A stretch of 64,000 nucleotides of DNA from Collimonas rhizosphaerae (GTDB taxonomy: Bacteria; Pseudomonadota; Gammaproteobacteria; Burkholderiales; Burkholderiaceae_D), in NCBI RefSeq assembly GCF_038896935.1, contig NZ_JBANDC010000009.1, positions 124,001 to 188,000 on the forward strand, written 5' to 3'. Position numbers and translations under genes: made by a program. Under the pieces are notes generated by a model. It ran no database searches. It was not told where the DNA came from and saw nothing but the letters and a program-made list of their open reading frames with translations. Below, piece by piece: positions 46,034 through 55,495 of the stretch (position 1 is the first letter of the stretch; each line of letters opens with the position of its first letter).

Positions 46034-46789
46034 TTGATCGTCTACGAATATCCTTTCAACGAGCGCATTCGCACCCTGTTGCGGCTGGAAGACCTGCATG
46101 AAAGATTCGGCTTTTTCGTGCAGCAGGAAAGTCCGTTGCAACACCATATCGCGCTATCCACCATTTTCGAGATGCTGGAGGTTGCCGGACGCGCTGATTT
46201 GAAGTCGGATTTGCTGCAAGAACTGGAACGACAAAAACAAACCCTGCTCGGCTTTAAATCCAATCCCAACGTTGCGCCCGACATGCTGGACGCCATCCTG
46301 CAGGAAATCGACAGGATCAGCACCGCGCTGATGGCGACCCAAGGCAAAACCGGCCAGCATATCCGCGAGAATGAATGGCTGATGAGCATACGCGGCCGCA
46401 CCATCATTCCCGGCGGCGCCTGTGAATTCGACTTGCCTTCTTACTACGCCTGGCAGCAACACCCCGCCGAACAGCGGTTTGCCGACATCATCGGCTGGTT
46501 CGCGCCGCTGGCGCCATTGTTCGACGCTATCAGCATCGTATTGCGATTGTTGCGAGAAACCGGAAGTTCAGTAAAGATAGATGCACAAAACGGCAGTTAT
46601 CAGCAAATGCTGCAAGGAAAATCTTACCAGATGCTGCGCCTGATCATTGATGAACGGCTCGCAGCCATCCCTGAGATATCAGCCAACAAATACATGCTAT
46701 GGGTACGTTTTACCACCCAGGGCGGCGATCTGAAGCCGAAAGCCTATGAAGGCGACGTACCGTTCGAGCTGACCCTTTGCAATTTTTAA
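46034..46789 (+). CDS. zapD: cell division protein ZapD
   Basis: 251 residues from TTG 46034, with AAGGG upstream. The ZapD family (formerly YacF) pattern is present: IVYEYPFNERIRTLLRLEDL, HHIALSTIFEMLEVAGRADLK, NEWLMSIRGRTIIPGGACEFDLP and YMLWVRF. ZapD crosslinks FtsZ filaments at midcell. coaE–zapD–yacG order is conserved. The TTG start is a rare codon choice, but the first residues are canonical. Confidence 0.95.
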   Translation: MIVYEYPFNERIRTLLRLEDLHERFGFFVQQESPLQHHIALSTIFEMLEVAGRADLKSDLLQELERQKQTLLGFKSNPNVAPDMLDAILQEIDRISTALMATQGKTGQHIRENEWLMSIRGRTIIPGGACEFDLPSYYAWQQHPAEQRFADIIGWFAPLAPLFDAISIVLRLLRETGSSVKIDAQNGSYQQMLQGKSYQMLRLIIDERLAAIPEISANKYMLWVRFTTQGGDLKPKAYEGDVPFELTLCNF

Positions 46790-46810
46790 ATGCTTTTTGA
46801 ATAGATTTGT

Positions 46811-46999
46811 ATGACTACTACCGTCGATTGCCCGACTTGCGGCACAAAAGTTGAATGGATTGCCGCCAACCGGTTCAGGCCGTTTTGCTCGGAGCGTTGC
46901 AAGCAGATCGACCTGGGCGCTTGGGCTGAAGAGAAATATGCGATCCCGGCAGTCAATCCGCCGGATGAAATTGACGATGACGGCAAGCTGCCGCAATAG
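46811..46999 (+). CDS. yacG: DNA gyrase inhibitor / zinc-binding protein YacG
   Basis: 62 residues with a four-Cys zinc site: CPTCGTKVEW and FCSERCKQIDLG. YacG binds GyrB and inhibits gyrase in E. coli. It follows zapD by 21 bases, the usual arrangement. The rest is acidic and short. Confidence 0.94.
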   Translation: MTTTVDCPTCGTKVEWIAANRFRPFCSERCKQIDLGAWAEEKYAIPAVNPPDEIDDDGKLPQ

Positions 47000-47020
47000 T
47001 CGCCGATTTCACCGGGCAGC

Positions 47021-47434
47021 TTAAACGCTTTCCTGCCGCAATTCGTCCAGCCATTCAATCAAGGGAATCGCCGCCGGCAGCAAAGGCTCGACGTCGACAC
47101 TGCCTTGCCATGAGAACGCCTGCCCTTCCAGGCTTTGCGGTTCGCCGCGCCATTCGCGGCTGATGTAGAAATGCAGCCGTACGTGCGCATGGGCATATTG
47201 ATGCTCGATCCCGCACCAAGGCTCGGCCGAAGCGATTTCGACCCCCAGCTCTTCCAGCAGTTCACGTTTAAGCGCGTCGAAAATCGACTCGCCCGACTCT
47301 ACCTTCCCTCCCGGGAACTCCCAGTAACCGGCCATCGGCTTGCCCGCGGGCCTCTGGCCCAGCAGTACGTCGCCGTTAGGCTTCATCAGGATGCCGACGG
47401 CTACATTGACCGGTTCCCGCTCAAGACGGCTCAT
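47021..47434 (-). CDS. mutT: MutT-type Nudix hydrolase
   Basis: 137 residues from ATG 47434, which overlaps the TGA of the DUF815 ATPase gene (ATGA). The Nudix box is GGKVESGESIFDALKRELLEE with LGV following, preceded by AGYWEFP, as in MutT. The family hydrolyses 8-oxo-dGTP to avoid mutation. The length matches MutT without a thiamine-synthase extension. Substrate specificity is inferred from similarity. Confidence 0.9.
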   Translation of the reverse strand: MSRLEREPVNVAVGILMKPNGDVLLGQRPAGKPMAGYWEFPGGKVESGESIFDALKRELLEELGVEIASAEPWCGIEHQYAHAHVRLHFYISREWRGEPQSLEGQAFSWQGSVDVEPLLPAAIPLIEWLDELRQESV

Positions 47435-48306
47435 GGCGGCGTCATCCGGCCGGCGTAATCGCGGGCGAACTGCCATGCCACCCGGCCCGAACGCGAAGCC
47501 CGCTGCAGCGCCCAGCGCAAGGCATCGCCGCGCGCCTCGGCAATCTGCTCCGCGTTGCAGCCGAAATGGCTGAGCCAGTGGCCGACGATATCGAGGTAAT
47601 CGTCTTGCTTGAACGGATAAAACGACACCCACAGTCCAAAACGCTCTGAAAGTGAAATCTTTTCTTCGACGGTTTCCCCCGGATGCAAATCGCCGTCCTC
47701 GGTGGTTTTGTAGCTGGCGTTATCGGACATCCGCTCCGGCAGCAAATGACGCCGGTTGGAGGTGGCATAAATCAGCACATTGTCCGACTGTGCGGCGATG
47801 CTGCCGTCGAGCGCCACTTTGAGCGCCTTGTAGCCGCTCTCGCCCTCTTCGAACGAGAGGTCGTCGCAAAAAATGATGAAGCGCTCCGGGCGCTCTGCCA
47901 CCAGGTCGACAATATCGGGCAACGCCGCCAAATCGTCCTTATCTACCTCGATCAAGCGCAAACCCTGGGAGGCATACTGGTTCAGGCAAGCTTTGATCAA
48001 GGACGACTTGCCGGTGCCGCGGGCACCGGTCAACAGCACGTTGTTGGCCGGCCGGCCATCGACGAATTGACGCGTGTTCTGGTCGATCTGCTGCTTCTGC
48101 ACTTCGATATTGTGCAAATCCGATAGCGCAATATCGGAGATATGGCCCACCGCCTGCAGGTAACCGCCAGCCCCGCCGCCCCGATGGCGCCAGCGGAAAG
48201 CGGTGGCCGCCTGCCAGTCGGGAGCCGCCTTGGCTTGCGGCAGGATGGATTCAAGCCGCGCCAGCAGGGCTTCGGCACGGGTCAGGAATTGATCTAGTTG
48301 AGTCAT
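47431..48306 (-). CDS. DUF815 AAA+ ATPase
   Basis: 291 residues from ATG 48306 (MTQLDQFLTRAEALLARLES); the frame is open to 48354 but without support. Walker A is LLTGARGTGKSSLIKA and a Walker B-like stretch is FIIFCDDLSF. DUF815 proteins are predicted ATPases of unknown role, common beside mutT and argJ in betaproteobacteria. It is translationally coupled to the mutT-type gene. Confidence 0.9.
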   Translation of the reverse strand: MTQLDQFLTRAEALLARLESILPQAKAAPDWQAATAFRWRHRGGGAGGYLQAVGHISDIALSDLHNIEVQKQQIDQNTRQFVDGRPANNVLLTGARGTGKSSLIKACLNQYASQGLRLIEVDKDDLAALPDIVDLVAERPERFIIFCDDLSFEEGESGYKALKVALDGSIAAQSDNVLIYATSNRRHLLPERMSDNASYKTTEDGDLHPGETVEEKISLSERFGLWVSFYPFKQDDYLDIVGHWLSHFGCNAEQIAEARGDALRWALQRASRSGRVAWQFARDYAGRMTPP

Positions 48307-48388
48307 GGCTGGTTTGGAGACAAATGGGATTTCATCCATTCTGACGCAAAGCAAAACGCTGCTGGGTGAATATTATTTGTCGGAGCAA

Positions 48389-48430
48389 ATGCGCCGCCTT
48401 GGCCGGCAATCGGCCTTGGGCGGCATTTTT
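48389..48430. terminator. hairpin between argJ and DUF815
   Basis: A compound stem: GCCGCC (48393–48398) with GGCGGC (48419–48424), inner GGCCG/CGGCC, with A-rich left flank and ATTTTT on the right. It can end argJ transcription on the minus strand. Confidence 0.6.
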
Positions 48431-48447
48431 CCCGGAAAACTATCCGC

Positions 48448-49686
48448 TCAAGAGCGATAGTCGGCATTGATCGATACGTAATCGTGCGACAAGTCGCAAG
48501 TCCAGATAGTCGCCTCGGCATCGCCACGCGCCAGCTGCACCCGCACCGTGATCTCGCTTTGTTTCATGACGCGCTGGCCGTCAGCCTCCTGGTATTCGGG
48601 ATTGCGGCCGCCGTTTTTGGCAACCAGCACGTCATCCAGGTACAGGTCCAGCTTGCTGACATCCAGGTCGTCGACGCCGGCATAGCCAATTGCAGCCAGG
48701 ATCCGGCCAAGATTCGGGTCGGAAGCGAAGAAGGCCGTCTTGACCAGCGGCGAGTGCGCGATCGAATAAGCGATCTTGCGGCATTCGGCAACGCTCTGCC
48801 CATGCTCCACGGTGACCGTGATGAACTTGGTGGCGCCTTCGCCGTCGCGGATGATCATTTGCGCCAGGTGCTGCGAGATATCGGTAACGGCAGCAGCCAG
48901 TTCGGCATATTCCGGGCTGTCGACACTGCCGACTTCCAGCTCGCCGGCGCCGGTGGCGATCAGCATGAACGAGTCGTTGGTCGAGGTATCGCCGTCGATG
49001 GTGATGCAGTTGAACGAACGGTCGGCAGCCTGGCGCACCATTTTTTCCAGCACCGGCTGCGCCACTTTCGCGTCGATCGCCAGGAAACCGAGCATGGTCG
49101 CCATGTTCGGCTTGATCATGCCGGCGCCTTTGCTGATGCCGGACAGCGTCACCTTCTTGCCGGCGATAACCAGGCTGCGCGAAGCGGCTTTCGGCTGGGT
49201 ATCGGTGGTCATGATGGACTCGGCGGCATTGAACCAGTTGTCGCCTTGCAGATTCTGTATCGCCTGCGGCAGGCCGGCAGTGACGCGCTCCACCGGCAGC
49301 GGCTCCAGGATCACGCCAGTCGAGAACGGCAGGATCTGCGCAGCGTGGCAGCCCAGCAACTCCGCCAGCGCGTCGCAAGTAGCGTTGGCTGCCGCCAGGC
49401 CGGCTTCGCCGGTGCCGGCGTTGGCGTTGCCGGTATTGATCAGCAGCGCGCGGATAGGCTCGCCGGAAATCTCGGCAGCGGCCAGGTGCGCTTTGCTCAC
49501 CTGCACCGGCGCGGCGCAAAAGCGGTTTTGCGTGAACACCCCGGCTACCGTCGCCGTCGGCGCCAGTTTCATCACCAGCAAATCCTTGCGATTCGCTTTG
49601 CGCACGCCGGCTTCGGCGTGACCAAGCTCGATGCCGGCCACAGGCAACAGATCGGCGGCGACAGGAATGGGGGAATTGACGGCCAT
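48448..49686 (-). CDS. argJ: bifunctional ornithine acetyltransferase / N-acetylglutamate synthase
   Basis: 412 residues. ArgJ cleaves itself between Ala and Thr at IKPNMATMLGF; KGAGM precedes it. Other family motifs are NTGNANAGTGE, STGVILEPLP and ITIDGDTSTNDS. It transfers the acetyl group from N-acetylornithine to glutamate, forming the cyclic arginine route. It lies between secA and the DUF815 gene. Alpha and beta chains form after cleavage. Confidence 0.97.
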   Translation of the reverse strand: MAVNSPIPVAADLLPVAGIELGHAEAGVRKANRKDLLVMKLAPTATVAGVFTQNRFCAAPVQVSKAHLAAAEISGEPIRALLINTGNANAGTGEAGLAAANATCDALAELLGCHAAQILPFSTGVILEPLPVERVTAGLPQAIQNLQGDNWFNAAESIMTTDTQPKAASRSLVIAGKKVTLSGISKGAGMIKPNMATMLGFLAIDAKVAQPVLEKMVRQAADRSFNCITIDGDTSTNDSFMLIATGAGELEVGSVDSPEYAELAAAVTDISQHLAQMIIRDGEGATKFITVTVEHGQSVAECRKIAYSIAHSPLVKTAFFASDPNLGRILAAIGYAGVDDLDVSKLDLYLDDVLVAKNGGRNPEYQEADGQRVMKQSEITVRVQLARGDAEATIWTCDLSHDYVSINADYRS

Positions 49687-49850
49687 GAGAATCCTTAACT
49701 AGGTAGAGATGTTGGCGGCGCTGGTTTGCCGAGATTAATGGGTGTTGGGTGTCGGATCGCCCGGTCCAGCGGACCGGCAGGTAATCCAGGTGCCTATTTT
49801 AAGGGGTATTAATGGGTAATGCGGAGGCCGTGTGTACATCTGCCGCAACA

Positions 49851-49882
49851 AAAGCAAAGGGCGGGTTTCCCCGCCCTGCTTT
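49851..49882 (-). terminator. secA terminator
   Basis: Stem GGGCGGG (49859–49865) with CCCGCCC (49870–49876) and a 4-base loop. On the minus strand TTTGCTTTTG follows, 23 bases after the secA stop. Confidence 0.82.
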
Positions 49883-49904
49883 AACTGCTGCCTGCCATTG
49901 GCGT

Positions 49905-52664
49905 TTACATCAATTGGCCGTGGCACTGCTTGTATTTCTTGCCGCTGCCGCAAGGGCACGGGTCGTTGCGGCCAACCTTCGGCACGCTGCTGCCCGGTTG
50001 CTGCGATTCGTCGCTATGCGCGGTGGGCGCCAGCAACGCTTCCGGCGCCGCGCTCGGATCGAAGTCGGCGTGCTGGTAGTGCACGTTTTCCACGTGGGAC
50101 TGCGCCATTTCCTCTTCAGCCGCGGCAATTTCCTCGCGGTTTTCGATACGCACCGTCATCACTACCTTGACTACTTCGTTCTTGATCAGGTCCAGCATCT
50201 GGCCAAACAGCTCGAACGCTTCGCGCTTGTATTCCTGCTTCGGATTCTTTTGTGCGTAGCCGCGCAGGTGAATCCCCTGGCGCAGATGATCGAGCGCCGC
50301 CAGGTGTTCGCGCCAGTGGCTGTCGACGCTTTGCAGCATGACGCTGCGCTCGAAGCCTGCGAACGACTCCTTGCCGACGATTTCAGTCTTGGCGTCATAG
50401 GAAGCGTTGGCAGCAGCAAGCACACGTTCCAGCAACTGCTCATCGGTCAGGTTGGGCTCGGACTTCAGCATCTCGCCAAGCGGCACTTCCAGATGCAGGT
50501 CGTTGGCCAGGGCTGTTTCCAGCGCCGGGATATCCCATTGTTCTTCGAGCGACTCTTCCGGCACATGGGTGCGGAAAGTGTCGTCCAGCACGCCTTCGCG
50601 CAGCGACGCCACTGTCTCGGAAACGCCTTGCGATTCCAGCAACTCGTTACGCTGCTGATAGATCACCTTGCGCTGGTCGTTGGCGACATCGTCGTATTCC
50701 AGCAGCTGCTTGCGGATATCGAAGTTGCGCGCCTCTACCTTGCGCTGGGCCGATTCGATCGAGCGCGAAACGATGCCAGCCTCGATCGGCTCGCCTTCCG
50801 GCATTTTCAGCCGGTCCATGATGGCGCGCACGCGGTCGCCGGCGAAAATGCGCAGCAAGGCGTCGTCCAGCGACAGGTAGAAACGCGAGGAACCCGGATC
50901 GCCCTGGCGCGCTGCGCGGCCGCGCAGCTGGTTATCCACCCGGCGCGACTCATGCCGCTCGGTGCCGACGATATGCAAGCCGCCCGCATTGACCACGTGG
51001 TCATGCAGCGATTGCCACTCGTCGCGCAGCTTGTCGGAGCGCAGTTGTTTTTCCGTGTCGCCGAGCGCGTCGTCGGCTTCAATGAACTGGATCTGTTTCT
51101 CGACATTCCCGCCCAATACGATGTCGGTGCCGCGCCCGGCCATGTTGGTGGCAATAGTGATTGCTTGCGGACGGCCTGCCTGGGCGATGATTTCCGCTTC
51201 CCTAGCATGCTGCTTGGCGTTCAGCACGTTGTGCGGCAGCTTGGCCTTGGCCAGGATCCCGGACAGCAATTCCGAGTTTTCGATCGAGGTGGTGCCCACC
51301 AGCACCGGTTGCCCGCGCTCGTAGCAATCCTGGATATCCTTCAGCATCGCATTGTATTTTTCCTGCGAAGTCTTGTAGACCTGGTCCTGCCGGTCCTTGC
51401 GCTGGTTCGGCCGGTTTTGCGGAATCACCACGGTTTCCAGGCCGTAGATTTCCTGGAATTCGTAGGCTTCGGTATCGGCAGTGCCGGTCATGCCGGCCAG
51501 CTTGCCGTACATGCGGAAATAATTCTGGAACGTGATCGAGGCCAGGGTCTGGTTCTCGTTCTGGATCTTGACGCCTTCCTTGGCTTCCACCGCCTGGTGC
51601 AAGCCGTCCGACCAGCGACGGCCGGTCATCATGCGGCCGGTGAATTCGTCGACGATGACGATTTCGCCGTTTTGCACGACGTAATGCTGGTCCTTGAAGT
51701 ACAGCGAGTGCGCGCGCAATGCCGCGTACAGATGATGGATCAGGCTGATGTTGGCCGCGTCGTACAGCGACGCGCCTTCTGCCAGCAGGCCCATGTTGGT
51801 CAGGATCTGCTCGGCTTTTTCGTGGCCGGCTTCGGTCAGCAGGACCTGGTGCGCCTTTTCATCCTTGGTGTAATCGCCAGGAACTTCAACCTTGCCCTTG
51901 CCGTCCGGCGTTTCTTCGCCGATCTGCTGGGTCAGCAGCGGCGGCACTTCATTGATCTTGTAATACAGGTCGGTATGGTTTTCAGCCTGGCCGGAAATGA
52001 TCAGCGGCGTCCGCGCTTCATCGATCAGGATCGAATCGACTTCATCGACGATGGCGAAGTTCAAGGTGCGCTGCACGCGGTCAGCGGCGTCGTACACCAT
52101 GTTGTCGCGCAGGTAATCGAAACCGAATTCGTTGTTGGTGCCGTAAGTAATGTCGGCAGCGTAAGCCACTTGCTTGGCGTCATGCTCTACCGACGACAGG
52201 TTGACCCCGGTCGTCAGGCCCAGCCAGCCGTACAGGCGCCCCATCCATTCGGCATCGCGCTGCGCCAGGTAGTCATTGACGGTCACCACGTGCACGCCCT
52301 TGCCGGACAGCGCATTCAGGTAGGCCGGCAATGTCGCCATCAGCGTCTTGCCCTCGCCGGTGCCCATTTCGGCAATTTTCCCATAATGCAGCACCATGCC
52401 GCCGATCAGCTGCACATCGAAATGGCGCATTTTCAAGACGCGCTTGCCGGCTTCGCGGCAAACGGCAAAAGCTTCCGGCAGCAAGGCATCAAGCTTTTCG
52501 CCGCCGGCAATGCGCTGCTTCAGCTCCGGCGTTTTCGCCTGCAGTTCAGCATCGGACAGTTTTTCGAACGCCGGTTCAAGTGCATTAATTTGTCGGACGA
52601 CTTTTTTATATTGCTTAAGCAGGCGCTGGTTGCGGCTACCGAAAATCTGGGTCAGTAATGACAT
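49905..52664 (-). CDS. secA: preprotein translocase ATPase SecA
   Basis: 919 residues. Walker A is MGTGEGKTLMATLPAYL, with DEVDSILIDEARTPLIISG (Walker B region) and NMAGRGTDIVLGG. The C terminus has the SecB-binding zinc motif RNDPCPCGSGKKYKQCHG. SecA drives proteins through SecYEG. Most secreted proteins in this window would use it. Its neighbours are the M23 peptidase upstream and argJ downstream. Length is normal. Confidence 0.98.
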   Translation of the reverse strand: MSLLTQIFGSRNQRLLKQYKKVVRQINALEPAFEKLSDAELQAKTPELKQRIAGGEKLDALLPEAFAVCREAGKRVLKMRHFDVQLIGGMVLHYGKIAEMGTGEGKTLMATLPAYLNALSGKGVHVVTVNDYLAQRDAEWMGRLYGWLGLTTGVNLSSVEHDAKQVAYAADITYGTNNEFGFDYLRDNMVYDAADRVQRTLNFAIVDEVDSILIDEARTPLIISGQAENHTDLYYKINEVPPLLTQQIGEETPDGKGKVEVPGDYTKDEKAHQVLLTEAGHEKAEQILTNMGLLAEGASLYDAANISLIHHLYAALRAHSLYFKDQHYVVQNGEIVIVDEFTGRMMTGRRWSDGLHQAVEAKEGVKIQNENQTLASITFQNYFRMYGKLAGMTGTADTEAYEFQEIYGLETVVIPQNRPNQRKDRQDQVYKTSQEKYNAMLKDIQDCYERGQPVLVGTTSIENSELLSGILAKAKLPHNVLNAKQHAREAEIIAQAGRPQAITIATNMAGRGTDIVLGGNVEKQIQFIEADDALGDTEKQLRSDKLRDEWQSLHDHVVNAGGLHIVGTERHESRRVDNQLRGRAARQGDPGSSRFYLSLDDALLRIFAGDRVRAIMDRLKMPEGEPIEAGIVSRSIESAQRKVEARNFDIRKQLLEYDDVANDQRKVIYQQRNELLESQGVSETVASLREGVLDDTFRTHVPEESLEEQWDIPALETALANDLHLEVPLGEMLKSEPNLTDEQLLERVLAAANASYDAKTEIVGKESFAGFERSVMLQSVDSHWREHLAALDHLRQGIHLRGYAQKNPKQEYKREAFELFGQMLDLIKNEVVKVVMTVRIENREEIAAAEEEMAQSHVENVHYQHADFDPSAAPEALLAPTAHSDESQQPGSSVPKVGRNDPCPCGSGKKYKQCHGQLM

Positions 52665-52861
52665 GCTTGGATTCTAAAAAAAGCGCCGGCGGCATTCCGC
52701 GGCATCTTGTGGATGACCCCGAAACCGGGCTGTGGCTAAATAATCGGAGAATTTTATCATGCAGTCCCCGACACATTGGGGTTATGCGCCAGGAAACAAT
52801 AGCAAGTTGCGCAAATTGTGCCCGCTTCCAGCCTATCCTGCTTGCATTACAACAACATCCA

Positions 52862-53815
52862 TTACTTCCCTGCCAATGTTGCCATTTTCGCCAAGTCGGT
52901 GCCGGCATTCAGGAACTTGCGCGGATCCTGCGCCACGCCCTTGATCCTTACCTCGAAATGCAGGTGCGGCCCGGTCGAACGTCCGGTGGTGCCGATATCG
53001 GCAATGTGCTGGCCGCGCTGCACGATGTCGCCCACTTTGACCAGCAGCCTTGATGCATGCGCATAACGGGTGATGATGTCGTTGCCGTGGTCGATATCAA
53101 GCATATTGCCGTATTGCGGATGATATTCGGCGGCAATCACTACGCCCGCGGCGGCGGCGACTATATTGGTGCCGACCGAGGCCGGGAAATCCAATCCTTC
53201 ATGAAATGCGCTGCGGCCGGTAAAAGGATCGAGCCGCCAGCCGAAACTCGATGAATTGTAGTTGACGTTGACCGGCTGGTTGGTTGGCAACAGCTTGGAC
53301 TTGATCCGGTCGCTCATCAGCACGGTTTCGACCACATTCAGGTAGTCGGTGCGATAACCGACGTCGCGCGACATGGCGTCCAGCGCCAGCTGGAATTCGC
53401 TCATGCTCATGTCGTGCGAACGCCTGTCGTACAGGCTGCTCGATTCGGCGCCGCCGCGTCCCGGCGCTTCCTTGAAATTGAATTCTTCCGGCTTGACGCC
53501 GGCCAAACCCTGGACCCGCTCCCCCAAGGCATCCAGGCGCATCAGCTGCGCCTGCATTTCACCGAGCTTGATAGCCATCGCCGCCAGGTTTTCCTTCAGG
53601 TACTTGTCTTTATCCTGCACCCCGGCTACGGAGTTGCCGGGCGCCTTGCCGGCAAACGGCAGGCCAACCGCGTAACGGGCCGTGAGGAAATACAATAGTC
53701 CGGTCGCCAGCAATACCGCCAGCAAGAAACCGGCAATCATCAGGATGATGTGCTTGGCGCCTAGGGTGATGGATTTTGCGCGATTAAAACGCGGGTGCAA
53801 CAGAATTACCTGCAT
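52862..53815 (-). CDS. M23-family peptidoglycan endopeptidase
   Basis: 317 residues. One N-terminal TM segment (about 22–48), a coiled-coil-like middle and a C-terminal M23 domain (SSFGWRLDPFTGRSAFHEGLDF, AGVVIAAEYHPQYGN, TGRSTGPHLHFEVR), with zinc ligands H in FHEG, D, and HLH. Such lysostaphin-type enzymes cut stem-peptide crosslinks, or regulate amidases when the site is defective; here the ligands look complete. It precedes secA on the same strand and is divergent from dciA. Confidence 0.92.
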   Translation of the reverse strand: MQVILLHPRFNRAKSITLGAKHIILMIAGFLLAVLLATGLLYFLTARYAVGLPFAGKAPGNSVAGVQDKDKYLKENLAAMAIKLGEMQAQLMRLDALGERVQGLAGVKPEEFNFKEAPGRGGAESSSLYDRRSHDMSMSEFQLALDAMSRDVGYRTDYLNVVETVLMSDRIKSKLLPTNQPVNVNYNSSSFGWRLDPFTGRSAFHEGLDFPASVGTNIVAAAAGVVIAAEYHPQYGNMLDIDHGNDIITRYAHASRLLVKVGDIVQRGQHIADIGTTGRSTGPHLHFEVRIKGVAQDPRKFLNAGTDLAKMATLAGK

Positions 53816-53869
53816 TGCAGCTCCGGTGACGCCCTGAGCGGGTCACAGGTGTGATATGGTTTCACCATC

Positions 53870-54370
53870 ATGCGTAGACTCTCACCTTCTTCTTACCGGC
53901 CAGCGACAACGGGTTCCAGGCCTCAAACTCAAAAAGCCGTTGCCGATTTCTTACGGGGGAATGACAAGATGGCGGCTTTGCTGCCCGCTGTCACACGCAT
54001 GGCGGCATTGCAAAAACAATGCGCCGCCGAATTGCCTGCCATGTTCAGTACCTGCGAGGTATTGCAATGCGAAGCCGGGCAGCTGGTACTGTCGGCGCCC
54101 AACGCGGCCTTGGCCAGCAAATTGAAGCAGCAACTGCCACGCCTGCAAAGCCAATTGCTGGCAGGAAATTGGCAGATTAATGCAATCCGAATCAAAGTGC
54201 AAGTAAGCCAAAACCTAATGAAAGCGCCTGCTGTCAAGCAGGCATTACTTTCATCCAAAGCTGTTTCGGCATTCTCTTCATTGATGGAAGAACTGGAGCC
54301 ATCGGCTGCAAACGAAGCGCTGAAAAATGCTATCGCCGCGATGGTCAAGCGCTATAGCGACAAGAAATAA
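53870..54370 (+). CDS. DciA-like DUF721 protein
   Basis: 166 residues with the DUF721 domain (RGNDKMAALLPAVTRMAAL, CEVLQCEAGQLVLSAPNAALASKLKQQLP, in pieces). DciA loads the replicative helicase DnaB in bacteria that lack DnaC; some members have N- and C-terminal extensions of uncertain role, as here. It is the only plus-strand gene in this block, divergent from the M23 gene and convergent with lpxC. Confidence 0.82.
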   Translation: MRRLSPSSYRPATTGSRPQTQKAVADFLRGNDKMAALLPAVTRMAALQKQCAAELPAMFSTCEVLQCEAGQLVLSAPNAALASKLKQQLPRLQSQLLAGNWQINAIRIKVQVSQNLMKAPAVKQALLSSKAVSAFSSLMEELEPSAANEALKNAIAAMVKRYSDKK

Positions 54371-54384
54371 GCCGCCACAGTAAA

Positions 54385-54410
54385 GAAAAACGCCATCTTG
54401 CAAAAATGGC
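54385..54410. terminator. weak terminator between dciA and lpxC
   Basis: Short GCCAT (54392–54396)/ATGGC (54406–54410) stem. Plus strand: ATTAT follows; minus strand: GTTTTTC follows. The stem is only 5 bases, so efficiency is doubtful. Confidence 0.4.
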
Positions 54411-54422
54411 ATTATACATAAG

Positions 54423-54474
54423 CACTTAATTCAAACACTTAATTCAAACACTTAATTCAAACGCTTAATTCAAA
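54423..54474. repeat. 13-bp tandem repeat at the lpxC stop codon
   Basis: Four tandem copies of CACTTAATTCAAA at 54423, 54436, 54449 and 54462 (the last reads CGCTTAATTCAAA). The last copy contains the lpxC stop TAA (54465–54467) and its preceding codons for Leu and Asn. Each copy has the TTAA stop context, so additional stops lie right after the gene. Confidence 0.95.
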
Positions 54475-55400
54475 GCCCATTCCTGCCCGACCTGGCGCTG
54501 ATAGGCGCCAGGAGCCTCGGCCAGTTCATCGAAGCTGACTACCTCATACGCATCCGGCTGCGCCAACAGCGCGCGCAGCAGCTGGTTGTTCAAGCCATGG
54601 CCCGACTTGTGGGCGGTGTAGCTGGCCAGGAGCGGATGGCCGATCAGGTACAGGTCGCCAATGGCGTCCAGGATCTTGTGGCGGACAAATTCGTTTTCGT
54701 AGCGCAAACCGTCGCTGTTGAGGATGCGGTACTCATCCATCACGATGGCGTTTTCCAGCGAACCGCCGCGCGCCAGCCCCAGCCCGCGCATGGTTTCCAC
54801 ATCTTGCATGAAACCGAAAGTGCGGGCGCGCGCCACTTCCTTCACATACGACTGGATGCTGAAATCGACTTCCGCAGTCTGGCCGGTGCCATCCACCGCA
54901 GGGTGATTGAATTCGATAAAGAATTTCAGTTTGAAACCGTTGCACGGATCCAGCCGCGCCCATTTTTCGCGCTCGCCCTGGCCTTCACGCACTTCGACGG
55001 ATTTTTTGATGCGGACAAATTTCTTGGCGGCGTTCTGTTCTTCCAGCCCGGCTTGCTGCAGCAGGAACACAAATGACGACGCCGAGCCGTCCATGATCGG
55101 GATTTCCTCGGCCGTCACATCGACATACAGGTTATCGATGCCCAGTCCCGAGCAGGCTGACATCAAATGCTCGATGGTCGAGACGCGCACGCCATCCTTG
55201 ACCAGCACCGAGGCCATGCGGGTATCGCCGACTTCGGTGGCCTTGGCCGGGAAGTCGACAGCAGGGTCAATATCGACACGGCGGAAAATGATGCCGGTGT
55301 CCACGGCCGCTGGGCGCAAGGTCAGCTCGACTTTGGTGCCGGAATGGACGCCAATGCCTGTCGTCTTGACAATTTTTTTGATGGTGCGTTGTTTCAACAT
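54465..55400 (-). CDS. lpxC: UDP-3-O-acyl-N-acetylglucosamine deacetylase
   Basis: 311 residues from ATG 55400 (MLKQRTIKKIVKTTGIG); the upstream open frame is rejected. Zinc ligand His in TIEHLMSACSG, then HKILDAIGDLYLIGHPL with ligands H and D, and the HKSGH motif with the catalytic His. LpxC catalyses the committed step of lipid A synthesis. It ends inside a 13-bp tandem repeat array, giving the C terminus EWALN. It follows the peroxiredoxin and ftsZ in the usual order. Confidence 0.97.
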   Translation of the reverse strand: MLKQRTIKKIVKTTGIGVHSGTKVELTLRPAAVDTGIIFRRVDIDPAVDFPAKATEVGDTRMASVLVKDGVRVSTIEHLMSACSGLGIDNLYVDVTAEEIPIMDGSASSFVFLLQQAGLEEQNAAKKFVRIKKSVEVREGQGEREKWARLDPCNGFKLKFFIEFNHPAVDGTGQTAEVDFSIQSYVKEVARARTFGFMQDVETMRGLGLARGGSLENAIVMDEYRILNSDGLRYENEFVRHKILDAIGDLYLIGHPLLASYTAHKSGHGLNNQLLRALLAQPDAYEVVSFDELAEAPGAYQRQVGQEWALN

Positions 55401-55495
55401 GATGACATTATAAGTCTGACTGATAATTATTCTGTAGCGATGTGTAATCACTGTGGGGTAAAAAACACGGCCAGGCGTTTTTTGCGCGCGCACAC

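Noticed and set aside
49812..52658. 948-residue open frame on the plus strand
   Set aside because: Antisense to secA over its whole length, with no recognisable domain.
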